This document shows positions 35,282 through 45,085 of a DNA stretch of 64,000 nt, piece after piece. Position 1 is the stretch's first letter, and the number at the start of each line of letters is the position of its first letter. The DNA lies in NCBI RefSeq assembly GCF_030253575.1, contig NC_080568.1, positions 8,328,501 through 8,392,500 on the forward strand, in the 5' to 3' direction. The translations under genes were made by a program, and so were the position numbers. Source of the stretch: Rhododendron vialii. Lineage: Eukaryota; Streptophyta; Magnoliopsida; Ericales; Ericaceae. The notes below the pieces were generated by a model that was not told the DNA's origin, searched no databases, and saw only the letters and a list, made by a program, of their open reading frames with translations.

Positions 35282-35614
35282 ATGTTTGAGCAATTTCAAG
35301 AATACGAAACATTTTTTGAATTTTTATTTGATTTGGAGAAATTAAAGTCTGCAAATTGCCGATCAAGAAAAAAAAAAAACTCCGTGAAAGATGAGTTCTT
35401 CAAGATCTACTGTTTCAACCTTGAATTTTCTTTGAGTCATGGTGAGCTTTCTAACATAGATGCATGGGAGGAACTTGTTTTCAGAAATGAAAGTCATATA
35501 GAAAGAAAGTCTTACTCAAAAGAACCAAGAAAGTCAATAGAACTGCTCAATTATTTGAAACCAATGAGTGGTTGTTTTTCAAACACATGTGGATTACTTA
35601 TTGAATACTGTTGA
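35282..35614 (+). pseudogene. hAT-type (TTF/HAT dimerisation) transposase relic
   Basis: The frame reads FEQFQEYETFFEFLFDLEKL, then YCFNLEFSLSHGELSNIDAW, and later SIELLNYLKPMSGCFSNTC, matching the region just before the HAT dimerisation domain of plant TTF-type zinc-finger transposase-like proteins (family wording: RFEQF.EYE..FGFLF, CLNLE..LKHGE.SDID, EILNYIK...FPNTCIAYR). The frame ends at a stop where the AYRILLTIPV...SAERSFSKLK part should follow; an insertion of Lys/Ser/Arg-rich residues is also out of pattern. No N-terminal domain is found. A truncated domesticated or dead transposase fragment. Confidence 0.75.
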
Positions 35615-35888
35615 GTGTACCAAATATATATAATTGCCCCTGAAAAATAAAGCCTTTTTGAAGTCAAAAGTTGCATAAATCTTATTTTCATCAACTACGT
35701 CATAAGAAAAGTCGAATGGATTAACTATTTATCCATTGAAATTGATGTGGTGTATAAAAGTTTGATTATGAAAGCTTAATTACTACTTTTGCCGCTAAAA
35801 TGTGAGAAAATTGATATTTAAATAATACCTTTCGAATTAGTAGAACGATTATCCGGTTTTATATATTTATGTGTTTCAATACTCGTAT

Positions 35889-35921
<33 letters not shown>

Positions 35922-35931
35922 TTATTTATTT
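35889..35931. repeat. AT-rich microsatellite
   Basis: TA repeats interrupted by CATA, followed by TTTATTTATTTA. Confidence 0.85.
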
Positions 35932-36039
35932 AAAGTTTTTTCCTCATCTTCTTAGTTTTCTATTTGCAAAGGGCCTCATTTAAAAAAAAAAATGCAAAAA
36001 TTCAAGCCCCAGAAAACTGAAAGCAAGCCCTGCTGAATT

Positions 36040-37127
36040 GATTGAATTAATGGTAGATCCTCAAGAAAACATTTTGTAAAATAGCGCAATGTTGCACTTC
36101 GTGCTCCAAGTATACCCCGAACTATTAGGAATCGACGGCAACCAGCATAGTGACCACTTTTAAGAGATATGATGGGAATTTCTAATCGCTGTAAATGTTT
36201 GGTTGGGAAGTGCTCTTGCGACGTACCCAGTAATATTTATAACAGCATCCCAGTAACCTACTAAATGTGCGTATTAAACAAGGTTATCTCACATACAGCA
36301 TCTGGTTCACGATAAGTACTACAACTAGCAAGCGAATGCGAACTCGATCGCGAGGGAGTTTCACCCATACTTTTGCCATGTGGACAATCATCTCCTCGTC
36401 AAACTCTTCTATATGTATATAGAATGAGTTCCGGCCATAAACACGTGATTTGGGGACCTATATATTATGCTTATATATAAAGTATATCTTCGGTACAAGA
36501 CTTCTGGTACCCTTGCCTTTTCTCTTTGTGACTCTTATCCATGACTGCAATGTTCATACGTTGGCCAGGGTCAAAGCCTGAGACTTAGGAGTTTGTTCTC
36601 CACCCTTTTAAAATCTTCCAGGTGCTATTGGCTTTTTTGGGGCCAACCCACACAGAGCTTTGCTCCAGCTTTCATTGGGCTAGTTCTGCGCTAGTGGGTG
36701 TCGAGATTGGATCTCTAGGATTGGTCGAGATGCACGTAGGCTGGTCTGGACACCTAAGTTATCAATTAAATAAAACAAAAATCGTGCAATATCTATAACT
36801 ATCGTGTGTTAAATTTCTGTTAGTTTTAATTTATTCATTAGTTTTTTTGGGTTGCATGGGTTTGCGTTTGGCCTTTTGGATTAAGATCAAAACTTGATAC
36901 ACGTAGCTAGCGTGGTTGAATTTTGCACCATCTTCGTGGAATATTCCTCCTCCCCTGGAAGCTCAAAAAGGTCTCTCCGGTACATGCTTTGATCTTCTCA
37001 CAATTCTCGTTATGTATCTTCCATTCTCATTTCCATCCCTCAAAAAAGTTTGTATGCAATATTTTCAAAAGATTCCTTGTTTTTGCTTGTGTTACCACAC
37101 CCTCATATAGTCATATGTAACACTAAG
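36040..37127. other. Intergenic; one SINE-like stretch
   Basis: No gene recognised. At about 36560-36770 (minus strand) the wording GACCAGCCTACGTGCATCTC, CGACCAATCCTAGAGATCC and AGCTGGAGCAAAGCTCTGTG matches a common plant short interspersed repeat type. Ends not defined. Confidence 0.4.
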
Positions 37128-37135
37128 TTTTACGG

Positions 37136-37537
37136 TAGGCCTGTCAATGGGCCGGATCCGACAGATTCGAATCCGATAAGATCCAAATCCGATAAGACTT
37201 GAATCCGATAATGGTAATTCGGATCCGATTCGAAAACTTTTTTTACTTCAAAAATTTTAGCAAAAAAAAAATATTTTCCAAAAAAAAATTAAAAAAAAAT
37301 TAAAATAAAAAGTAAAAATAAAAATACAACTTCTTAAACATTTTTTTTCAAAATTAAAAATTTACTGTTTTTTTTTAAAAAATTAAAAAAAATAAAGTTC
37401 GGATTCGGATTGATAACGGATTTAATCCGATCCGTATTTGAATTACCGGATTCGGATTATCGGATTTCGGATTGACATTATCGGATTTGGATCCGGATCG
37501 GATTTTTCGGATCGAATCCGGTCCATTGACAGGCCTA
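37136..37537. mobile_element. hAT-like element with GGATCC/GGATTCGG repeats (family C, copy 1)
   Basis: Inverted ends TAGGCCTGTCAATGGGCCGG and, from the right, TAGGCCTGTCAATGGACCGG, flanked by TTTTACGG and CTTTACGG (7 of 8 bases equal). Both subterminal regions are packed with (T)CGGATTCGGAT- and ATCCGAATCC-type units; the core is A/T homopolymer-rich. Same family as 43156-43671 but opposite orientation. Confidence 0.88.
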
Positions 37538-37760
37538 CTTTACGGTTGTTAGTTTTGTGCAAATACGCTGAGTTTGGCCTAAATTAGTGTTGTCCAGATA
37601 CACTGAGCATTACAGTTGGTTTGCGTTTTTTTGGTCAAAATTTTTGGGTTAATCATTTGTATCAACTAGAGAAATTGGAAAACTACGAAAATAAGAATGA
37701 AGTTGAAAAATAAATAAAATAACATGAACAAAAAGGAATAAATTTGTTTTTTGTCGTTTG

Positions 37761-37763
<3 letters not shown>

Positions 37764-37804
<41 letters not shown>
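37764..37804. repeat. TA microsatellite
   Basis: About 20 TA units directly bordering the family A foldback MITE, as at its other full copy. Confidence 0.95.
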
Positions 37805-37807
<3 letters not shown>

Positions 37808-38183
37808 TCATTTTCAAATGAGGAGGTCCTTATTTTAGTTAAAATAAGGACCTCTCCATTTCTCCCATTTTCCGTTCGAATTACAATGATCCGAGCCGCT
37901 CAATATGTTCAGAACGTGATTTTATGAGTACCCGCGAGGAATCAACAAAAAAAATGACCGGGAAGGGGTTCATCCAAGCAGTTTTTATTTGAACCGTTCG
38001 ATAAAAAAAAAAAAAAACTGCTCGGATGAAGCCTTTCCGGTTATTTTTTTTTTGCTGATTTCTCGCGGGTATCCTTAAAATTACGTTCTGAATACATTGA
38101 GCGGCTTGGATCATAGAAATTCTATCGGAAAAGGGAGGTCCTTATTTTATTAAGTTAAGGTGGTCCTTAGGAGAAGGGGACTC
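37805..38183. mobile_element. Foldback MITE (family A, full copy 2)
   Basis: Opposite orientation to 31854-32209: begins CAGTCATTTTCAAATGAGGA and ends GGTCCTTAGGAGAAGGGGAC. Both arms contain GATGATCCGAGCCGCTCAAT-type and GTGATTTTAAGGGTACCCGC-type text. Again inserted in a TA tract. Confidence 0.85.
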
Positions 38184-38189
38184 ATATAC

Positions 38190-38434
38190 ATATATTTGCT
38201 TTTAATCATATTTTACATTCTTAAATTTCACTCTTCATGACGAAAAATTAATTCAAAAGATTTGCCGCAAATAAAAAAAAGGCCAACAGCAACAATATTC
38301 TTAAAATTTGACCAAATTAAAAACTCTGAGCCTTAATTTGTCTAGACCTGTACGTACTATAAAAGAGGACGAACTGTTGGAGCATTCGAAGAGTGGCCTG
38401 CATGTGACGAGCACACGCCTCAGCAGTATTCACT

Positions 38435-38466
<32 letters not shown>

Positions 38467-39665
38467 TATTCTACGAATTTGTTCGTTTTGGTGTGACGTC
38501 CTAATCTAATCCTTCCTTTTTGTTGTTAAGTTAGGTTGCGTCTGTTGACCCGGATGTCACTTTGTCATTTTCGATTTGAGCCAAAGCTAAAAAAATCACT
38601 GACTTGTGGATGAGGTAATTGAAATAATTCCAGATGGGTCGAAAACAACAATGGATAATTGGATATTTTGTATTCCGGTCATGCCTCAACTAGGGCTGAA
38701 AACGAACTGAATTAAGCTTAGTTTTAGAATGTTCTTGTTTGTCTGTCGAATTTTTTTGAAAATTTGAATTCGAGCTCAATTAGAATTTGATGAGCCGAAC
38801 TCAAGCTGAGTCTGCCTAGATTTAAGTTGAATTCGAACTTGTTGACACACCTTGACGAGTCAAAAGTATCACAACAGCTGGCGAACAGCGGGAATTTAGA
38901 AAGGACAAAAGAAGATGAAGAAGAAGACAATTCAAATCTTAACCAGAGGGGAAAGGGTCATGATACAGTGGCTTTTAGGTCCTACTCCTACTCTAAGATG
39001 AGAAAGTATATTCTAAGAACATTCTCATAAGTTTAAGTCCGGGATAAGGCTACCATTTTTCGAGATCTACGTACATTAATTCGAGAAGAATCTATGTGTG
39101 TGTTCCGAGTCAGTTTGTGTGCATCGATGTGGAACTAATTCTATAACCCTTTTTATGCTTACAAGTGAGGTGAGGTGGCCTAAGAGTCAGAGGCGGAGCC
39201 AAAGAGGGAGCAAGGGGTCACATGCCCTCCGGGCTCCGGTTTTTTATTTTTGCACTTATACCCCTATGAAGTCACATGCCTTTTCAATTATCTCCTAAAA
39301 TATTACATAAGTGCTCCTAAAATTATTAAACTCATCAACTCTTATAACCCTCAAGTAATAAAAGAAGCCCCTAGATTAATTTACTTCACCATTTTGTCTG
39401 TAAAATATCACCTCTCCTCTATTTTTTAAAATTCTGTAAGACATTTATTTTTTTTGTTTTCTCACCAATTAATATAATACCTGGGCCTTCGATGCTCAAT
39501 TTTCATGTTTAATCATTGCTCATATTACATCCGTGAAAGATATGGCTTTTGATTCCTAAATTAATCTTAAGCCATGCTTTTGATTTAATTCATATGTAGA
39601 TTGCTTGTTAAAATTTAAAATTTTTTCCGTTTGGAACTACGAACCATCCTCAAAACCAATGAAAC
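38190..39665. other. Intergenic; GA tract and a possible hAT end
   Basis: A GA microsatellite at about 38432-38467. At 39187 CAGAGGCGGAGCCAAAGAGG and the following GGGTCACATGCCC resemble a hAT terminus common in plants, but no partner end was found. No gene. Confidence 0.4.
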
Positions 39666-39689
39666 ATGACCAAAAATAATTACATAGTA

Positions 39690-40200
39690 TTTGATCACTC
39701 AATCAGATACATCCAGCCATCCAGGGAAGTATTAGTAGCCAAACATCTTAGTTTATTACATCGTTTTTTAAGCTCATGTCCAATGACCTTTTATGGTGCT
39801 AGTTACGTATTAATCCTTGCAGTTATGAACTTATGCATGAATGTGTGCGATATGCACATAATGGTTATGAACCAATTTTATTTGAATTGGCTTAAGACAT
39901 GTTTTGATAATTAATACCTACCAATGACATTTTAAGCATTAACAAATTTTCTCAGCATGTCATTGACGGGTATTAATTATCAAAACACATCATTGGCCGT
40001 CATTTTCTCTTACCTTAATGACAAATTAGTTTTAAAAGTATGAATATATTATTGAGAGTAAGTATCATATATATACAGATCCCTCAAATAATTTTCAAAT
40101 ATATATGTATATATATATATATATTGGATGAGAGCTAAAACATTTCGTTTAAGGCAAGTTTTTCTCTCCGTCTCTTTCCACCAAAAGTAGCTCTTGCTAA
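39690..40200. repeat. Duplicated block, partner at about 62375-62690
   Basis: Shared in order: TTTGATCACT / GTGATCACTT, AGATACAT, AGTAGCCAAACATC, TTTATTACA, TTATGGTGCTAGTTACGTAT, AGTTATGAACTTATGCATGA, ATGTGTGCG, ATATGCACATAA, GAGAGTAAGTATC, CCCTCAAATAATTTTCAA, TTTAAGGCAAGTTTTTCTC and TTTCCACCAAAAGTAGCTC. The two copies sit in the same order relative to the two MYB gene 3' ends. ORFs here are not conserved in frame between copies. Confidence 0.85.
39893..40013. mobile_element. Short MITE (family B, copy 2)
   Basis: Core GACATGTTTTGATAATTAAT ... GTATTAATTATCAAAACACA and right end GGCCGTCATTTTC match copy 1 at 26719-26848. It lies inside the 39690-40200 duplicated block and is absent from the partner block near 62530, so it arrived after duplication or was lost there. 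Confidence 0.7.
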
Positions 40201-40456
40201 ATTTCCTCTATCAATCATCACTAGTTTCTACTATATATAGCTAACCAAAAATACTGTCTCTAATCATTCTAGATATTCTTAGCCAAACAGTCTAAAACCA
40301 AGGCGCACTTATTTGGGTCCAAATGTAAGCCCATGTTTTTTAAAAGCAGAGCCCGACATTACTAGCTATGCAGAGGGAGTCATTCAATAAAATTAAGATC
40401 CATATGATTACCTAAGAAACCAGTATTTACACTAGTGAATAACTTATCTACTATTT

Positions 40457-41315
40457 GGGAAAATGATGGCCCATGACGTATTTTGATAATTAATACCTGC
40501 TAAGGGCGGATATTAATTATCAAAACACATCCTTAGAGCATCCACAGTGGAATAAGCAAAATCAAAAGATTGCTAACGTTAACAATATCTGCTCAAAAAA
40601 GTGTTCACATTGGAATAACCAAACTTAGCAACTCATCAAATTTTGGCTTTTGAATAATTAAAACTAGCAACCTTTTGCCAATAACCAAATTTAGAGATTT
40701 TCATATTTTCTCAATTAAGTACACTTATTATTACACAAAAATCTTCTCTCTCTCTCTCTCTCTCTCAACAATTTTTTCAAAAAATCATTTTAAGAAACTA
40801 TTTTTTTTCAGAAACTTTATAAAAAAAAACTGTTTTTTTATGATTTTCTTTTATAAAAACTTTTTTTTTTACACAATTTTTTTTTTCATAACCTATTTTT
40901 TTATACAACTGTTTTTAACTTAAACTGTTTTTTTTTTTCATCCAAAAACTTTTTTCCAACTGTTTTTTCCCCTTCTATCCCCCTTCTCTTGCTCCCCCTC
41001 CCCTTCCTCAATGTACCCATTATCGAGTTTCTCATTAATAATAGTTTTGCCGTTTAAAAAAAAAAAACTTTTTTTTTTTCAAAAACTAGTTTTTCAAAAT
41101 AATATACGTAAAATGAAGGGGAAAACTTTGAAGGAAACTCAGGAAAGGAACCAATGGGCCCATTGGTTTTGATTATGAGTAAAAAATAATCAATGTGGGA
41201 CTTAACATTGCTAACTTTAACAACCTCTAAATAGATAATCAAAATCTTATGTGACATGTTTTAATTATTCATTTTTACTTATTTCACTGTGGATGCTCTT
41301 AGCCGTCATTTTCCC
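40457..41315. mobile_element. Short MITE (family B, copy 3) split by a nested element
   Basis: Left part 40457-40535 (GGGAAAATGATGGCCCATGA, TTTTGATAATTAATACC, TTATCAAAACACATCC) and right part 41299-41315 (AGCCGTCATTTTCCC). The 763-bp interval between is the Harbinger-like MITE. Confidence 0.8.
40536..41298. mobile_element. Harbinger-like MITE, TTA target duplication
   Basis: Ends GAGCATCCACAGTGGAATAA and, from the right, GAGCATCCACAGTGAAATAA, flanked by TTA (40533-40535 and 41299-41301). Inner inverted text TTGCTAACGTTAACAA / TTGTTAAAGTTAGCAA. The interior is T/A homopolymer-rich; the ORFs reading Phe/Lys runs are artefacts. TTA duplications and GAGCATC ends point to PIF/Harbinger. Confidence 0.82.
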
Positions 41316-43147
41316 TATCAATTTCTAACAAAGCTAAACTTAACTTTTCAACTAAATACTATTAATAGTACTCATTTTAGTCTTCGAACAAAGAATACAA
41401 CTACGTGAGGTTATACAACTACATTCGAGGTCCTTTTGTGTTTTGATATTGTTTTTTTTTTTTTTTAAAACTGCCAAAGAAAATTTCCGTTAATCATAAA
41501 GATGTAAAGATGGAAACAATACAATAGAAAACAGTAAATGCATTGAGAGAACTTCGAAGGGTATTAAATAGTCTCCTAGTGCTGTAACTCGCATAACTTA
41601 ACCTACTCCTCATCCCCTCAATTTTCAAATAAATTGTTGAAAAGAAGCCGATTAAACACCAAAAGCTTAAACCCTAGAAAACCAAGATGCCACATCCTTT
41701 TAATTTTCTGCCCAAACACACCCCTAATGGGCTAAAGCCCTGACTCGAACACCCCAAAATACACAATCCCCTCTTGCTCAATGATTCCCATGCACCTACC
41801 ACACCCAAGTAAAACTCCAATTACTCCTGTGAAGTTCCCCAGACTGCCATTGCACCGCCACACCCAAGCAAAGGCTGAAATTACAGCAGACACAGATCGG
41901 TTTTGAACCCATCTCAGATCTTAGAAAAATGATCGGAGTTGCTTATATTGTTCAAAATATTTTCTTTAGAGCCCTTGTAAAAAATCATCTCAATCCGATA
42001 TCAGTAAGGGCGTTTACGAATCATCCAGCTTTGCTTCAGAATTTGGCCTGAATGACCCTAAAGAAAATATTTTGAACAAAATAATCGACTCCGATCATCT
42101 TTATGAGATCCGAGACGGATCTAAATCGATCTGTGTACGCTGTATGCACAGGTTTTGCTGTACCTGTAGCACCTCTCTTTCCAAATACGCACTAAATCTG
42201 AGGCAAAAGATATCCAGCCAGCTAGTTAAATTAAAGCTGCATATATAGAACAGAAAGCATTAATTATTGCCGAACCCAAGTTCAACATCCACTGCTTCTT
42301 CAATGTCAAAAGCAGTAAACTGCCAGAGAAACACCAGGAAATGAAATTCAAGTGTAAGCAAGACTTGAATTACTGAAGTCAAGAATCTGCCTTAGAGATA
42401 TGGCCATGTAAATTATATTCTTAATGGCGTTAAATAAGTACCGACCTACGTTATGCCAGAATCTAAAGCTATCATGATTATCACAGTACAATCATTAAGC
42501 GGAAACTTAAGGAATCAAGAACGGCGTACCCGGATCCATTTATGCGGAACTTGAGAGATCCGATAAGTGACTTGAGCAACCATAATTTACTAGAGCATTA
42601 AGCCTTAGGTGGAATACAGGTTTCTCTCCATTGCCTTACTTTCTAGTTGTTTAGTATATCACATTAATTTGATGGAACTCTAGACGCTCTTTTATAGGCA
42701 GAGAGAGAACCAATTTCCTTATTAAACATTATACTCACTTTCCATCGAAGTAGAGTCTATTTAGGAAATAACTTCTCTTTTTGACCAATAGAATACAATT
42801 TTAGGCATAAAGATATAAAGAATCTCATTAGACCCATTATTCGTATGTGCCATACTTAAAACATGTGGGCCATAAAAACTAATTACAAAATTTAGTCGTA
42901 CATGGCCCACATCTACTGAATAATGCAGCAGCATTAAAAAATACTGCCCAAATTTAATTACCAAAAGTTCAATAGCACAATGTTCAACACAATTGCCGAA
43001 ATTTGTAGAACAGGAACAACATCTGCAACCTGGACGCCTTTACCAGAAAAACTTTTCTACGGAGGTTTTCGTAAATATTCTTTCACGGAGGCGAGCGTCC
43101 AAAAGTGATGCAATAGAACATAGCTTTATTGGCTAAGTAGTGGTGGA
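41316..43147. other. Intergenic; one old MITE-like stretch
   Basis: No gene seen. At 41880-42165, CAGCAGACACAGATCGGTTT and GATCGATCTGTGTACG-type ends with inner CAAAATATTTTCTTTAGAGC / TAAAGAAAATATTTTGAAC form an inverted pair; similar words occur at 49380-49620 and 3830-4080. Confidence 0.4.
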
Positions 43148-43155
43148 GATTTAGC

Positions 43156-43671
43156 TAGGCCTGTCAATGGACCGGATCTAATTCGGATTCGATCCGAAAA
43201 ATTCGATCCAGATCCGGATCCGATAAAGTCGATCCGATAATCCGAATCCGGTAATTCAATACGGATCCGGATCGGATCGGATTAAATCCGTTATCAATCC
43301 GAATCCGAACTTTATTTTTTAAAAAATAGTATTTTTTTTTTTTGAAAAAAAAATGTTTCAGAAGTTCTATTTTTATTTTTATTTTTTAATTTTTTTCAGA
43401 AAAAAATTTTTTTTGAAAAAAAAAATTGTATTTTTTTGAAAAATATATATATATATTTTTTTGCTAAAATTTTTGAAGTAAAAAAAGTTTCCGGATCGGA
43501 TTCGGATTTTCGGATTCGGATCCGGATTTTTCGGATTCGGATCCGGATTTTTCGGATTCAGATCCGGATTACCACTATCGGATTTGAGTCTTATCGGATA
43601 CGGATCGGATTGTGTCTTATCGGATCCGGATTTGTCGGATTCGGATCGGATCCGGTCCATTGACAGGCCTA
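43156..43671. mobile_element. hAT-like element (family C, copy 2) with exact 8-bp TSD
   Basis: Exact GATTTAGC duplications at 43148-43155 and 43672-43679. Ends TAGGCCTGTCAATGGACCGG on both sides (right in reverse). Subterminal arrays of GGATCCGGAT and TTCGGATTCGG units; the two ORFs reading alternating RIRIR/NPDPNP patterns arise from these repeats. Opposite orientation to copy 1. Confidence 0.93.
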
Positions 43672-43679
43672 GATTTAGC

Positions 43680-44569
43680 GATGAAAAGGATGTAGGGGGG
43701 GGGGGTTAATCAAAACAAGGGTGGCGACGTGCATGAAGGCTAATTCGATATCAAAGTCTACATAGCGGAAGAATTTAAGGGTTTCTTAGATGGTATTCGA
43801 AAACTGATGAGATTGTAATCTTCTAATCTTCTTTTCAGGTGTGATATCCAACTGTTGGTTGGATGTTGTCTCTTGTTTTCTTTTGGCATCCAAGCACTTA
43901 TCGTTGTGGTATTTTTTTTTTCCCCTCGATGTACCTCTTTCGAGTTCTATAAAATGTTTCATTTGTCGAGAAAAAAAAAAAAGTGGTACTAGAGGAGTAT
44001 ATTTGGTATTAAAATTTGACTTACCTTAAGCGTGTATTTTATGATTTAAGTCTGATCCGGTGGTAACTACTTTAAATTTTTCTTACCTACACGTAAATTG
44101 CATGACAATAAGATTATGCTTCTTTAGCTGCATCCTTTTTACTTTCCGAAAGCTAATGCTTTATATTTTTGTTTTTTGGAATGATCAGCTAATGCTTTAT
44201 TGGCTTTACCCATAAGGCAAAAACCTCCGAGAAGCAACCCTCAAGGTTGGTCCATGCCTCCTCCCTTAATTCTTTATGAGAGTAATAAAATGGATACGTA
44301 CGTAGCTGTGTTTGAAACAAAAAGTCTAGAACCACATTAAGAAAATGCACAAACACTCATGACACACAGACTCACAACGATGCGAGCCCCAAGAGGTCTC
44401 CAAATGGGATAGAGAGAGTACTAGCTTAATTAGACATCAATTGTGCTCTAAACAACTTACAAATGTCAAATTTTGTCTTTTGCAAACGTAAACTAGCTAT
44501 ATAAATATAGCTATAGATGTTTTTGTCTTCCACAAATGTAAACAGTCCGATTAAGGTTTTTTTTTTTTT
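43680..44569. other. Intergenic, no gene seen
   Basis: A G-run at about 43697-43705 and AT-rich DNA. No exon or complete element is recognised. Confidence 0.4.
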
Positions 44570-44572
44570 TTT

Positions 44573-45085
44573 TCCTAGAACGTACTTCTTTGCTGAATAA
44601 AAAATAAGAAGGGTTCTGACTTTCGATCGTTGTTGAGAGTCGGGAGTGGACTCATGATGGTTCGAAACTAGACCAATCTGGATGATGGGAACTAGACCAG
44701 AGCTTGGTGACTTGGTGCCCTTTCCCCTCTCCCTTTTTCTCTCCATTACGGACTTCAAGTACTATTACAGTTACTACTGTTAAAAAAAGGGTTAATTAGT
44801 TAAGTTTTGTATTGAGCAGTACCATCTGAAAATCCTTCAACCCTTCTGCTAGCTAGTTGTGCAATTGACAATAAATTACCCAATACTTCTAATTATTTTG
44901 CTAATTATTTTGCAATGCTTATTGATTCATCATTTGCGAAGTGCAAATCGCTAGTCTTGTACAAGACGATAAAATATTTTCTTATCGTGTCGTAAAGAAA
45001 GTAGTACGTTGAATCCCATCACGTTCAAAACACCGGTGAACCTGATGGCGAACAGTTCACCAGATTCACGATGCTGTTCCAGTAA
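44573..45085. repeat. MYB 3' flank duplicated at 63478-64000
   Basis: Near-continuous match to the window end: TAGAACGTACTTCT, AATAAAAAATRAGAAGGGTT, GATCGTTGTTGAGA, CAGAGCTTGGTGACTTGGT, GGACTTCAAGTACTATTACA, GAGCAGTACCAT, AAAATCCTTCA, CTTCTGCTAGCTA, AATAAATTACCCAATACTTC and TTGTACAAGACGATAA. This copy has an extra 30 bases (GACCAATCTGGATGATGGGA...) that partly duplicates its neighbour; the other copy has an extra stretch of about 45 bases. Confidence 0.92.

Larger units (their letters stand above)
33335..36032. mobile_element. Possible decayed hAT element with transposase relic
   Basis: The left end CAGGGCCGGCTC and the right end, read in reverse CAGGGCTTGCTTTC, both followed by TTTTC/TTTCGGGGGC-type text, look like hAT terminal repeats; the interval contains a hAT transposase relic (35282-35614). 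The flanking 8-mers (AATTTCAC and CTGAATTG) do not match, and a second GGGGGCCAGAAGCGCCGG stretch at 33990 suggests internal copies or several elements. Treat the outer limits as tentative. Confidence 0.45.

Noticed and set aside
39666-39914. 82-codon ORF in the duplicated block
   Set aside because: The reading frame is broken by small indels in the partner copy at 62354-62614, so there is no sign of protein conservation.
43379-43663. ORFs with alternating RIRI / NPDPNP residues on both strands
   Set aside because: Direct translation of the GGATCC/GGATTCGG arrays of the hAT element; no real protein.
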